A DNA stretch of 19,996 nucleotides, taken from positions 192,841 through 212,836 of the forward strand of contig DDGE01000039.1 in NCBI GenBank assembly GCA_002337545.1, read 5' to 3'. The notes under the pieces were generated by a model. That model did not search any database. It had not been told where the DNA came from and saw nothing but the letters and a program-made list of their open reading frames with translations. Position 1 is the stretch's first letter, and each line of letters opens with the position of its first letter. Shown in pieces: positions 1-7,418 of the stretch. A program made the translations under genes and the position numbers. Source of the DNA: Phycisphaerales bacterium UBA1910 (GTDB lineage Bacteria; Planctomycetota; Phycisphaerae; Phycisphaerales; UBA1924).

Positions 1-461
1 AGTGACATCTCCGCGTCCTGGGCCGCGCCGTTGGTTGGGTACATCGTCCCCGTCCAGCGCATCTTGCCCTCGGCGGCACGATTGAGCACCGTCTTCATGT
101 TGGGTGCGGTTGCGAGACGACGACGCGCGAGCTTTGCGGGGTCCACGCGCGAGAAGGCCTTGGTGTTGTTGTCCACCCACAGCCCGATCGAGACATCGAT
201 CGTCTCGTTTGAGAACTTCTCGACTGGGTTGAGGTAATCGAGCTGCTCGTCGCTCGCGTGCTCATAGAGGATGTCCGCAAGGGTGGAGCTCTTGAGCGTC
301 CAGAACGGGTGCCCGCCTGCCTTGAGCACCGCCTCGTAGACCGCCTCGACGAGGGGCATCGCGACCGGATCCGCACCGATTGAGACCAGATCGCCCTTCT
401 TGACCTTGGTGGAGTAACGGACAAGAACATCAGCGAGTTTATCGAGGCGTTGATCGCGCAT
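1..461 (-). CDS. M29-family aminopeptidase (aminopeptidase T-like), N-terminal part, cut by window edge
   Basis: The reading frame is open from an ATG at 459-461 (minus) to the left edge, giving 153 codons without a stop. The protein starts MRDQRLDKLADVLVRYSTKV and continues KKGDLVSIGADPVAMPLVEAVYEAV, then a KAGGHPF segment and IDVSIGLWVDNNTKAFSRVDPAK. This is the N-terminal pattern of M29 metallo-aminopeptidases (AmpS/PepS/aminopeptidase T), cytoplasmic enzymes that remove N-terminal residues from peptides. The metal-binding Glu/His residues of the family lie further C-terminal and are outside the window, so activity cannot be judged. A GGAA-type ribosome site lies about 8 nt before the ATG. 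The gene is divergent from the OmpH-like gene at 606. The family call is by recalled similarity. Confidence 0.85.
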   Translation of the reverse strand, partial: MRDQRLDKLADVLVRYSTKVKKGDLVSIGADPVAMPLVEAVYEAVLKAGGHPFWTLKSSTLADILYEHASDEQLDYLNPVEKFSNETIDVSIGLWVDNNTKAFSRVDPAKLARRRLATAPNMKTVLNRAAEGKMRWTGTMYPTNGAAQDAEMS

Positions 462-605
462 GCGGGGTTCCTGGGCTGGGATCGGGGTTTTCAGAATGAA
501 ATGAACACGAACGCTGATCTCGCCCGTATTGTTAAGCAGAGACTGAAGTATACGCAATGACCCAAGCCCCGCCCGATCGGCGTGGGAGACACGGAGAACA
601 GACTT
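462..605. promoter_or_regulatory. Divergent intergenic region between the aminopeptidase and OmpH-like genes
   Basis: This 144-nt spacer must carry start signals for both flanking genes because they are transcribed apart. On the plus strand a TATACG box at 549-554 is a possible -10 element for the OmpH-like gene. No good -35 sits 16-18 nt before it (TTGTTA at 529-534 leaves only 14 nt). I see no convincing operator. The regulatory role is inferred from gene arrangement. Confidence 0.3.
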
Positions 606-1316
606 ATGAATCGCAATACCGCCGCGGCTTTCATTGGAGCCCTTGCGATCGGCGCAAGCATCGGAATCGTCGGATTCGGGAACAGTGCTCAAGCAACCCG
701 ATCTTCTGGGATCGAGAGCGGATCGATTGCCTCGATCGATGTCTTCGCCCTGATTGACCGCGGGCTGAGCACAGACGCCATGAAGACCGAGCGTACAGAG
801 TTCGAAACTTCGATGAACGCGTCGCTCGAGCAAATACAGCAGCAGATCGCTGCGCTGCAGACACAGCTCAGCACGATGACGGCCGAAGATCCAAACGCCC
901 AGAACGCGTATCAGCAGTACCAGCAGCTGCAGAGTCAGGCGCAGTATCAGAGTCAGCAGGCCAGCGCTGAATATCAGGGCCTGATCGCGCAGCAGATCGC
1001 TCGTGCGTATGAAGAGATCTACGCCGCAGCGAATGAGATCGCGGCAGAGAGCGGCTACTCCTTCGTCTTCGCGACGCGTTCCGATGGCGAGCTGCTCCAG
1101 ACGGACACGATCACAGGGATCACACAGGAGATCCTCGCTCGCCCGCTCATGACGCCTCCAAGTGCGACCGACCTGACGGAGGAAGTCCGCGTTAAACTCG
1201 GCTATCCCGAAGAGGTGGACACTGAGGTTGAGGGCGACGAACCCGTCGAGACCATCATGATTGGTCCGGGCGCGGATGATGCTGATGAGCCATCCGAGCC
1301 GCAGAACGAAGAGTAA
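606..1316 (+). CDS. OmpH/Skp-like periplasmic chaperone
   Basis: This is a 236-aa protein with a signal peptide (MNRNTAAAFIGALAIGASIG..., likely cleavage near AQA at residues 28-30). Next is a short strand IASIDVFALIDRGL (41-54), then a long Gln-rich helical segment (about 58-150) typical of the coiled-coil arms of Skp. The closing strand is ESGYSFVFATRSDGE (148-162). This IAxVD...coil...GYSFVFA order is the OmpH (Skp) family, which holds unfolded outer-membrane proteins in the periplasm. The tail (about 185-236) is strongly acidic (Asp/Glu-rich) and longer than in E. coli Skp (about 160 aa). I chose ATG 606 because GGAG at 593-596 lies 9 nt upstream and the signal peptide then begins correctly; an in-frame GTG at 582 adds eight unlikely residues. 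There is no bam/lpx neighbour, unlike many Skp genes. Confidence 0.8.
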   Translation: MNRNTAAAFIGALAIGASIGIVGFGNSAQATRSSGIESGSIASIDVFALIDRGLSTDAMKTERTEFETSMNASLEQIQQQIAALQTQLSTMTAEDPNAQNAYQQYQQLQSQAQYQSQQASAEYQGLIAQQIARAYEEIYAAANEIAAESGYSFVFATRSDGELLQTDTITGITQEILARPLMTPPSATDLTEEVRVKLGYPEEVDTEVEGDEPVETIMIGPGADDADEPSEPQNEE

Positions 1317-1340
1317 CCCGAGCTCGAAATCGATCTGTTC

Positions 1341-1369
1341 AAACACCCGCGGAGTCGCGGGTGTTTTTT
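1341..1369 (+). terminator. Rho-independent terminator after the OmpH-like gene
   Basis: A perfect 11-bp stem (1341-1351 pairs with 1356-1366, core ACACCCGCG/CGCGGGTGT) closes a GAGT loop and runs into a T tract ending at 1369. It lies 24 nt after the stop codon. It could also stop minus-strand transcription from the convergent sulfotransferase gene, but the T run on that side is only three bases. Confidence 0.88.
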
Positions 1370-1376
1370 CATAAAC

Positions 1377-2819
1377 TCAGGATTCGATCAGGTGCCCAAG
1401 CTTATCAATCAGCGGCGCGATGTGCTTCTCGTATTTCCGCCACCGATCTGTTGACGACTTATAGAGCGGCTGACGGATCTGGCTCACACTGGCCGTGTGG
1501 ACGGCTTTCTTGCTCTTGTGGAAGTTCATGCATGCCTCGTCGAAGGGGAGGCCGACATAATCGAGCATGCGACGGATCGATGATTCCGGCTCGCTGGTCG
1601 TTTGCTCGTATTGCACATCGAGCATTTCAATGCCGAGGTTTTCTTTGAGATGTTCGATCGCTTTGAGATAGGACAGGTACTGATCCGCGCAGTGATCGAG
1701 ATCTGTGGCGTACACGATGCGAGGCCCGAAACGCTGGAAGTAGATTGAAAGACAGGTATCGATCGGGTTTCGCTTCGTGTGGATGACTCGAGCGCCGGGG
1801 AGTGCCTTCTCGATGAAGCCAAGGAAGTAGTAGTTCTCCGGCATCTTGTCGCAGATGCGTTTGTGCTTCTTCTTGTCCGGGAACAAGCGTGCAAGCATCT
1901 CCAGATACTCGCCCCCCGCTCTGTTGACGAAGTCCTTATCGAAGACCTCGGTTTTGCGGTTCCGGGTGTGCTTATCGATCATGTCGCACTCGCCGATCCC
2001 ATTCGCTCTTGGGTGCGAAGCGATGATCTGCTCCGTCAGTGTTGTGCCCGACCGAGGCATCCCCACGATGAACACACAACGCGACCCATCATGATCGCTC
2101 GACGGGATCCCATCGAAATCTTCCTTGCTCCAGTTGTCGAGCCACCTCTCGTACTCGAACTGAGGATACTCCGCGCTCATCGCGTTCCCTTTGGAGAAGC
2201 ACTCGAATGCTTCATCGTACTCCCCAACCGAATCGAGCAGATGTCCGAGCGAAAAGAGTAGGTCTTGGCGGTTGGCTCGGGAAAGTCTCGACTCGTCGAG
2301 TGTCTCACGCAGGATATCGATCGCCTCGCTCTGTCGTTTGAGCTCGCGGCAGAGCTGACCGAATACGGCAACTACATCCGCCTGCTTGGTGTTCTGCAGC
2401 GCGGAATGCACGAGCTCATAAGCCTCTTCGGACTTGCCGTGCGATTGGAGAATTCTCGCCTTCGCCATAACGGCGCGGGAATACCCCGGGTTGATTTTGA
2501 GCGCCTTATCGATTGCCTGGTGTGCTTTGCCGACCTGGTCCAATCGCCGGTGCGCGGAGCAGAGATCAACGAGTAGATCCACATTGTTCGGTTCGATTTT
2601 GCTCGCAAAGGTCAGGTGCCGCATCGACTCATCGCGAAAGTCGAGCATCATCAACGCATGCCCGAGCATCCGCAGGACAGAGACATCCTTCGGCTGCTGC
2701 TCACGGAGTTCCTTGAGCATGCCGATCGCGGTGTCGTACTCGCCCGACTCGATCAGGTTCCTGCAGTTATTGACACTCCGCTGGTACGCGGTGGTGATCG
2801 TGGGTCCGAACTGACTCAT
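1377..2819 (-). CDS. TPR-containing sulfotransferase
   Basis: This 480-aa protein has tetratricopeptide-type helical repeats (about 15-230) followed by a PAPS-dependent sulfotransferase domain. The 5'-phosphosulfate loop is VFIVGMPRSGTT (249-260). GIGE (274-277) supplies a candidate base, CDKMPEN has Lys325, and the 3'-phosphate site is HTKRNPIDTCLS with Arg350 and Ser358. A late S-x-x-Q-I-R-x-P motif starts at Ser444. This order resembles animal tyrosylprotein sulfotransferases (Arg78, Glu99, Lys158, Ser285 in human TPST2, from memory). The acceptor is unknown; TPRs suggest a protein or peptide acceptor or partner. No signal peptide is seen. The start is set by AAGGGAG 9 nt before the ATG, overlapping the end of the upstream paralogue, from which it is separated by only 4 nt, so the two are probably co-translated. 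Confidence 0.88.
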   Translation of the reverse strand: MSQFGPTITTAYQRSVNNCRNLIESGEYDTAIGMLKELREQQPKDVSVLRMLGHALMMLDFRDESMRHLTFASKIEPNNVDLLVDLCSAHRRLDQVGKAHQAIDKALKINPGYSRAVMAKARILQSHGKSEEAYELVHSALQNTKQADVVAVFGQLCRELKRQSEAIDILRETLDESRLSRANRQDLLFSLGHLLDSVGEYDEAFECFSKGNAMSAEYPQFEYERWLDNWSKEDFDGIPSSDHDGSRCVFIVGMPRSGTTLTEQIIASHPRANGIGECDMIDKHTRNRKTEVFDKDFVNRAGGEYLEMLARLFPDKKKHKRICDKMPENYYFLGFIEKALPGARVIHTKRNPIDTCLSIYFQRFGPRIVYATDLDHCADQYLSYLKAIEHLKENLGIEMLDVQYEQTTSEPESSIRRMLDYVGLPFDEACMNFHKSKKAVHTASVSQIRQPLYKSSTDRWRKYEKHIAPLIDKLGHLIES

Positions 2820-2823
2820 ACGC

Positions 2824-4284
2824 TCATGCTCCCTTGGGTGACGCGGTGCTCACCCCCGATGTATCGGCATAGTCGCCCAACGCCTCAATCAACTCGCCGA
2901 TGTGCTTCTCATAGTTTCGCCATCGCTGTGTGCTGCTCTGATATATGGGTGACCTGACCTGGACGCTGCTGGCGGTGCTGACATGCTTCTTGGACTCGTG
3001 GAAGCTCAGGCAATCCTCGTGAAAATCCAGGCCCGTGTGCTCCACGATCTGTCTCGCCCGGGGTTCGAAGTCCGCAACGAGTTCTTCGTACTTGCTCTGC
3101 ATGATCTCAATACCGAGTGTTTCATACCAATAATCCATAACCTGCCGGTGCGCAACATACTGCTCACCGAGCATGCGAAGATCACGCGAGTACACGACAT
3201 TGGTCCCGAAGTTCTGAAAATATGAGCTCAGGCACGAATCGATCGGATCGCGCAGGCAATGAATCACACGCGCGTTGGGGAACATCTTGGAGATCAAACC
3301 GAGCGTGCGCTCCATGCCCATATGCTTGTCGACCACACGGGTGGGTTCTGTTCCTGCCCGCATATCGAGCATGTCTATGTATTCCTGAGCGTATGACTTG
3401 ATGTCGTCGCCCTTGAGGTTGCTCGCGCCTTTCCGCGTGTATTGATGTCCGAGCAACGGCGCCTCCCCCACCGTCGACACCTCGGGGTGCGCGGCCAGGA
3501 TCTGCTCTGTGAGGGTCGTCCCGGAGCGGGGCATGCCCATGATGAACACGGGTCGCCGAGATTCGATACCGGATTCGGGGATTGAGTCGAGAACCTCACT
3601 GGACCATTGCTCGATCAGGCTCGGGGCGTGGAGCGCTTTTCCCGGAAGATGTCCGCCGTTCGCAACTCGGAAGTACTCGAACGCCTTGTCGTACTCACCC
3701 ATCGCGTCGTAGCAATGGCCGAGCTCATAGCGTGCGGAACGCTTCTGGCGATCCATCGCGCGTTCCTGTTCCAGCACCTGCTCGTAGTGCCCGATTGCCT
3801 CGGCATAGTCTTTGCTGGCCCGCGCGACCTTGCCGCGTGCCATATGAATGAGTGTCGGTGTCTCGCCGAAGACCTCTGCCCGCGCGAGCACCTCTTTCGC
3901 GAGATCGGTCTCTCCGGAGTTGATGTATGCGATGGCTTTCGCGTGCAAACTCGGGTCGTGACTCGGATCGTGGGTGATCGCCCGATCGAGCGCGTCGTGC
4001 ATGCCTTGGGTGTTGCCGAGCTGCATGTACGCCTGAGAGAGCAGGAGCAGGGTATCTGGGTGATTCGCTCGGCGTTTGAGCGCCCGCTTCGCATATTCGA
4101 CCGCCTCCTCCGATTTCCAGATGACGATCGATAGCTGTGACAGTCGGCACAGAATCTCAGGGTTGTCCTTATCGAGCTTGAGTGCCTTCTCAAACTGCCC
4201 TTTGGCGATCCCGTATTGCTCGGCTTTCATCGCCTGCACGCCTCTCTTGAGGAACGCGGCGGCCTGGACGGGGTTCTTGGGCAT
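2824..4284 (-). CDS. TPR-containing sulfotransferase (first gene of a pair)
   Basis: This 486-aa protein has TPR-like repeats at about 7-210 (for example AEQYGIAKGQFEKALKLDKD at 21-40) and then a sulfotransferase domain. The phosphosulfate loop is VFIMGMPRSGTTL (246-258, Arg253). TVGE (271-274) gives Glu274, VVDK gives Lys320, HCLRDPIDSCLSSYF gives Arg345 and Ser353, and Ser439 begins S-x-x-Q-V-R-x-P. All four residues expected of a TPST-like active site are therefore present. It is the upstream member of a two-gene unit with 2819-1377 (4-nt gap) and shares its order and length, so they are paralogues. GGGAGAG lies 8 nt before the ATG. The sulfated substrate (protein, glycan or small molecule) cannot be deduced. 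It is divergent from nadB. Confidence 0.88.
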   Translation of the reverse strand: MPKNPVQAAAFLKRGVQAMKAEQYGIAKGQFEKALKLDKDNPEILCRLSQLSIVIWKSEEAVEYAKRALKRRANHPDTLLLLSQAYMQLGNTQGMHDALDRAITHDPSHDPSLHAKAIAYINSGETDLAKEVLARAEVFGETPTLIHMARGKVARASKDYAEAIGHYEQVLEQERAMDRQKRSARYELGHCYDAMGEYDKAFEYFRVANGGHLPGKALHAPSLIEQWSSEVLDSIPESGIESRRPVFIMGMPRSGTTLTEQILAAHPEVSTVGEAPLLGHQYTRKGASNLKGDDIKSYAQEYIDMLDMRAGTEPTRVVDKHMGMERTLGLISKMFPNARVIHCLRDPIDSCLSSYFQNFGTNVVYSRDLRMLGEQYVAHRQVMDYWYETLGIEIMQSKYEELVADFEPRARQIVEHTGLDFHEDCLSFHESKKHVSTASSVQVRSPIYQSSTQRWRNYEKHIGELIEALGDYADTSGVSTASPKGA

Positions 4285-4390
4285 TTTTTCGTCTCTCCCT
4301 GATCATGTTCTCGGCAATACACCACTTCTGCAGGACCAAGTATCGTAGACGCCCACAACCCGTTTTCCCGCGTAGAATACCCACCCAGCG
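4285..4390. promoter_or_regulatory. Divergent region between sulfotransferase pair and nadB
   Basis: This 106-nt spacer separates oppositely transcribed genes. On the plus strand TAGAAT at 4373-4378 resembles a -10 box and would place transcription start only a few bases before the nadB ATG (4391). That fits the absence of a Shine-Dalgarno sequence there, but no matching -35 is visible. The minus-strand leader carries the GGGAGAG ribosome site of the sulfotransferase gene. The promoter assignment is tentative. Confidence 0.3.
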
Positions 4391-6142
4391 ATGGAGTCCC
4401 GCTTGAACACCATATTCGAATCACGACGGTATCTCATCCCCTTCCGAACGGGGCTGCTGCCACAGATCTTCTGTGACACCCTCGTGCTCGGTTCCGGCGT
4501 GGCTGGGCTTCGAAGCGCGATCGGAGCAGCACGGAATGGTCAGGTCATTGTCTGCGCGAAGGATGAGCTGAACCTGACGAACACCGCCTGGGCTCAGGGC
4601 GGGGTTGCGGCTGTTCTCCCCGCGGGTGCTCAGGAGCAAGACGATATCAGATCGCATATCCGAGACACGCTTACAGCGGGTGCGGGGTTGTGCGACGAGC
4701 AGGCAGTACACCTGGTCTGCGAGCAGGGACCATCGCGTATCAATGAGATTATGGACTGGGGCATGCGCTTCGATCGTGATGAGCAGGGGCACCTGCGACG
4801 CGGGCGCGAGGGAGGTCACAGCGCCTCACGCATTTTCCACGCGGGCGGGGACGCGACCGGTCACGAACTCCAACGCACCCTGACCGATCACACGCGATCA
4901 CACGACAATATCCGATTATTCGATCAATGCTTTGTGATCGATCTGCTGACGCTCAACCATACCCCCGGCTCCCCGGTTCTGGGCGCGATCACCTGGCATC
5001 CCAAGTATGGGCTGCAGGTGATCTGGGCGCGCACGACGATCCTCGCGATGGGCGGCGCCGGGCAGGTCTTCCGTGAGACGAGCAACCCGCGCGTCGCGAC
5101 CGCCGACGGGATCGCGATGGCGTATCGGGCCGGCGCCCAGCTCGCGGACATGGAGTTTGTCCAGTTCCACCCCACGACCCTCTACATCCCGGGGGCGGCG
5201 CGGGCGCTGATCTCCGAGGCGGTTCGCGGCGAGGGGGCACACTTGCTCGATCATGCGGGGAACAGGTTCATGCCCGCCATCCATGAGCTTGCCGAACTCG
5301 CACCACGTGATGTTGTCGCTCGGTCGATCGTGCGTCAGATCGCCCATCAGGGCGGTAAGCATGTCTGGCTCGACTGCCGCCACATCCAGAACTTCAGAAC
5401 CCGATTCCCAGGGATTCATTCCACCCTCAGCTCGTTCGGACTCGATCCGGAGAAAGACCTGATCCCGGTCCACCCCGCGGCCCACTACACGATCGGGGGC
5501 GTACGGACGGATCTGCAGACTCGCACGAGCATCCCAAACCTGCTCGCGGTCGGTGAGGTGACCTGCACCGGTCTGCACGGCGCGAATCGCTTGGCATCGA
5601 ACTCGCTTCTCGAGGGGCTCGTGATGGGTGCCATCGCCGGCGAGCAAGCCGCCTCTCGTGCGGACGCGGGCCCGATCACCCCCCACTCGATAATCTCGAC
5701 GATCGAGGAATCGAACCACGCCGAGCTCGATCTGGATGATGTTCGCTCTTCACTACGATCGTGCATGTGGATCAATGCCGGGGTTGAGCGAACCCGCAGA
5801 CGCCTCGACGATGCGTGCGACATGCTTGATTTCTGGGCGAGATACACCCTTGACAAGGTCTTCGAAACACCCGACGGATGGGAAGTGCAGAACATGCTCA
5901 CCGCCGGGGCGTTGATCACGCGGGCAGCGCTCGCGAGGGATTGCTCGATCGGAACGCACACGCTCAACGATACATCAGGCGGCGAGGATCGAACCCGATG
6001 CTTCGAGCACGCGATGTGGACGCGGGGCAACGACCAGCCCGTCTATACGCCCAGAATATCCGATCTCGACGCGGAGCCCGGGCTGAGCATCGAGTCCAGA
6101 GTCGAACCGATCTCAGATCCGAGCGTATCGGATACCCCATGA
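4391..6142 (+). CDS. nadB: L-aspartate oxidase
   Basis: This 583-aa flavoenzyme oxidises L-aspartate to iminoaspartate, the first step of de novo NAD synthesis. Visible features are the FAD Rossmann motif LVLGSGVAGL (31-40), NTAWAQGGVAA (64-74), REGGHSASRIFHAGGDATG (139-157), the EFVQFHPTTLY segment (255-265), APRDVVARSI with Arg306, HPAAHYTIGGV with His365, and GLHGANRLASNSLLEGL with Arg400. These separate NadB from succinate dehydrogenase/fumarate reductase flavoproteins, together with the absence of sdh neighbours. It is longer than E. coli NadB (540 aa), with a long N-terminal lead and a C-terminal tail. No nadA or nadC is adjacent in the window. No ribosome site is visible before the ATG, so it may be nearly leaderless. 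Its stop overlaps the next gene's start (ATGA). Confidence 0.95.
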   Translation: MESRLNTIFESRRYLIPFRTGLLPQIFCDTLVLGSGVAGLRSAIGAARNGQVIVCAKDELNLTNTAWAQGGVAAVLPAGAQEQDDIRSHIRDTLTAGAGLCDEQAVHLVCEQGPSRINEIMDWGMRFDRDEQGHLRRGREGGHSASRIFHAGGDATGHELQRTLTDHTRSHDNIRLFDQCFVIDLLTLNHTPGSPVLGAITWHPKYGLQVIWARTTILAMGGAGQVFRETSNPRVATADGIAMAYRAGAQLADMEFVQFHPTTLYIPGAARALISEAVRGEGAHLLDHAGNRFMPAIHELAELAPRDVVARSIVRQIAHQGGKHVWLDCRHIQNFRTRFPGIHSTLSSFGLDPEKDLIPVHPAAHYTIGGVRTDLQTRTSIPNLLAVGEVTCTGLHGANRLASNSLLEGLVMGAIAGEQAASRADAGPITPHSIISTIEESNHAELDLDDVRSSLRSCMWINAGVERTRRRLDDACDMLDFWARYTLDKVFETPDGWEVQNMLTAGALITRAALARDCSIGTHTLNDTSGGEDRTRCFEHAMWTRGNDQPVYTPRISDLDAEPGLSIESRVEPISDPSVSDTP

Positions 6143-6717
6143 ACCGATTGGTGCTGACAGCTGTTTGCGTGAGCGTGCTCATCTCGTTGAGCGCCTGCAG
6201 GTATGAACGCGTCGTGTCCCAGTCTGGACTGCTGACCGGTCTCGAGGGCGCGGAATCAAGCATCCCTGCGAAGCGAAGAGCGAATATGCTCCCCGACTTC
6301 CTGCGTACACCCGAGCAGGGTATCCGCGTGGAGGATGAGGATGGGGAGGTCACGCTGTACTCAAAGTCCGTTCGGCAACTCATGATCCATCTGACGACAA
6401 CTATCGCGAATGGCGAGCGTGAGCTGTTTCTGGATCAGCTGCTCAGCGAGAAAACAAAGCGGGAGTTCATCGATCGCGGGCTCGATCCGGGCATGGCTTT
6501 CGATGAACTGGTGCGTCGGCAACGCGATGTGGGGCGTTTGTTCTATTTCATGCCCATGGGCGAGTACACACCCGGCGTGGACTATCGATCGATCGGACAG
6601 AACATCTTTCGTCTCCGACTCCCGAGCACAACCCACGAGGGGCTGCACTGGATCGGGATTGATGTGGTTTTCGAGGACCTCAACTTCAAGCTGCGATGGT
6701 TCCTTCCGAACAGGTAA
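6139..6717 (+). CDS. Predicted lipoprotein of unknown function
   Basis: This 192-aa protein starts MNRLVLTAVCVSVLISLSAC, a lipoprotein signal peptide with lipobox L-S-A-C and the acylated Cys at position 20. The start was chosen because the ATG overlaps the nadB stop in an ATGA junction and gives a complete signal peptide; the upstream in-frame extension lies inside nadB and is not real. The mature part is mixed and charged, with a C-terminal half (FYFMPMGEYTPGVDYRSIG, then HWIGIDVVFEDLNFKLRWF) that looks like a small beta-rich fold. I recognise no family. Coupling to nadB points to co-expression, but a functional link to NAD synthesis is not implied. Confidence 0.75.
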   Translation: MNRLVLTAVCVSVLISLSACRYERVVSQSGLLTGLEGAESSIPAKRRANMLPDFLRTPEQGIRVEDEDGEVTLYSKSVRQLMIHLTTTIANGERELFLDQLLSEKTKREFIDRGLDPGMAFDELVRRQRDVGRLFYFMPMGEYTPGVDYRSIGQNIFRLRLPSTTHEGLHWIGIDVVFEDLNFKLRWFLPNR

Positions 6718-6741
6718 GCAAGCGAAGCGCTATAGTTTCGT

Positions 6742-7395
6742 ATGAGCACAACCGACACGACAACGACCTCGGCAGAGAGCCTCCCCAGCGCATTCGATGC
6801 GCCACGCCCCCAGATGCGCGAGATCAAGGATCTGGATGCTGCGTCACTGTGTGCCAGGATGCGACTCGGGCTTGAGCACTTCGACCCGCGCGTCGTAGAA
6901 CTCTCGCAGGATCAGGTCTCACAGGCGTGGCTTGAGGATGCAGGCGTCGGGGTGTGGCCTATCCGCGTGCTCGTCGGGCATCTTGCAGACACAGAAATCG
7001 TGTTGGCCCAGCGTATCCGCAAGATTATTGCGGAAGACAACCCCGAACTGGCGCTCTGGGATGAGCACGCGTTCATCGATGGTGGAATCTACGGCTGCAC
7101 CGAAGGTTCGACTCTGTTACCACCCATGGGCGGTGATCTTGCGATGATCCACACGACCCGGAACTGGTTGTGCGCCCTGCTGATGCAGCTCGATGACGCG
7201 CATTGGCAACGCCAAGGTATACACCCGATCAATGGTCCAATGACCGCACGGGAGATCGCGAACTACAACTGCTATCACCTTGAGCACCACGCATGGTTCC
7301 TCAACGCGAAGATCGAGAAGCTGCTCGGCCCTGCACCGATCGCGGAACCCTGTGGCGATGGTGGATGCGGCAAACCCAGCTGCGGCTGTCGCTAA
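6742..7395 (+). CDS. DinB-like (metal-dependent) protein with Cys-rich C-terminal tail
   Basis: This 217-aa protein resembles the DinB/YfiT four-helix superfamily. GHLADTE contributes His80 and YHLEHHAWFL contributes His179 and His183, the usual three-histidine metal site. Members include thiol-dependent transferases and hydrolases (bacillithiol or mycothiol S-transferases), but the substrate here is unknown. The C-terminus ends CGDGGCGKPSCGCR, with four cysteines (204, 209, 214, 216) spaced C-x4-C-x4-C-x-C, which is not a usual part of the fold. The gene lies 24 nt after the lipoprotein gene and may share its transcript. No strong ribosome site is visible. It converges on the minus-strand gene ending at 7419, with 23 nt between and no hairpin terminator. 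Confidence 0.75.
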   Translation: MSTTDTTTTSAESLPSAFDAPRPQMREIKDLDAASLCARMRLGLEHFDPRVVELSQDQVSQAWLEDAGVGVWPIRVLVGHLADTEIVLAQRIRKIIAEDNPELALWDEHAFIDGGIYGCTEGSTLLPPMGGDLAMIHTTRNWLCALLMQLDDAHWQRQGIHPINGPMTAREIANYNCYHLEHHAWFLNAKIEKLLGPAPIAEPCGDGGCGKPSCGCR

Positions 7396-7418
7396 CGCCC
7401 CACATCACTCGGCATGGT

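Noticed and set aside
4916..5719. Minus-strand open frame (267 codons) opposite nadB
   Set aside because: It is the Arg/Gly/Asp-rich shadow of conserved nadB coding sequence, with no domain and no start signal.
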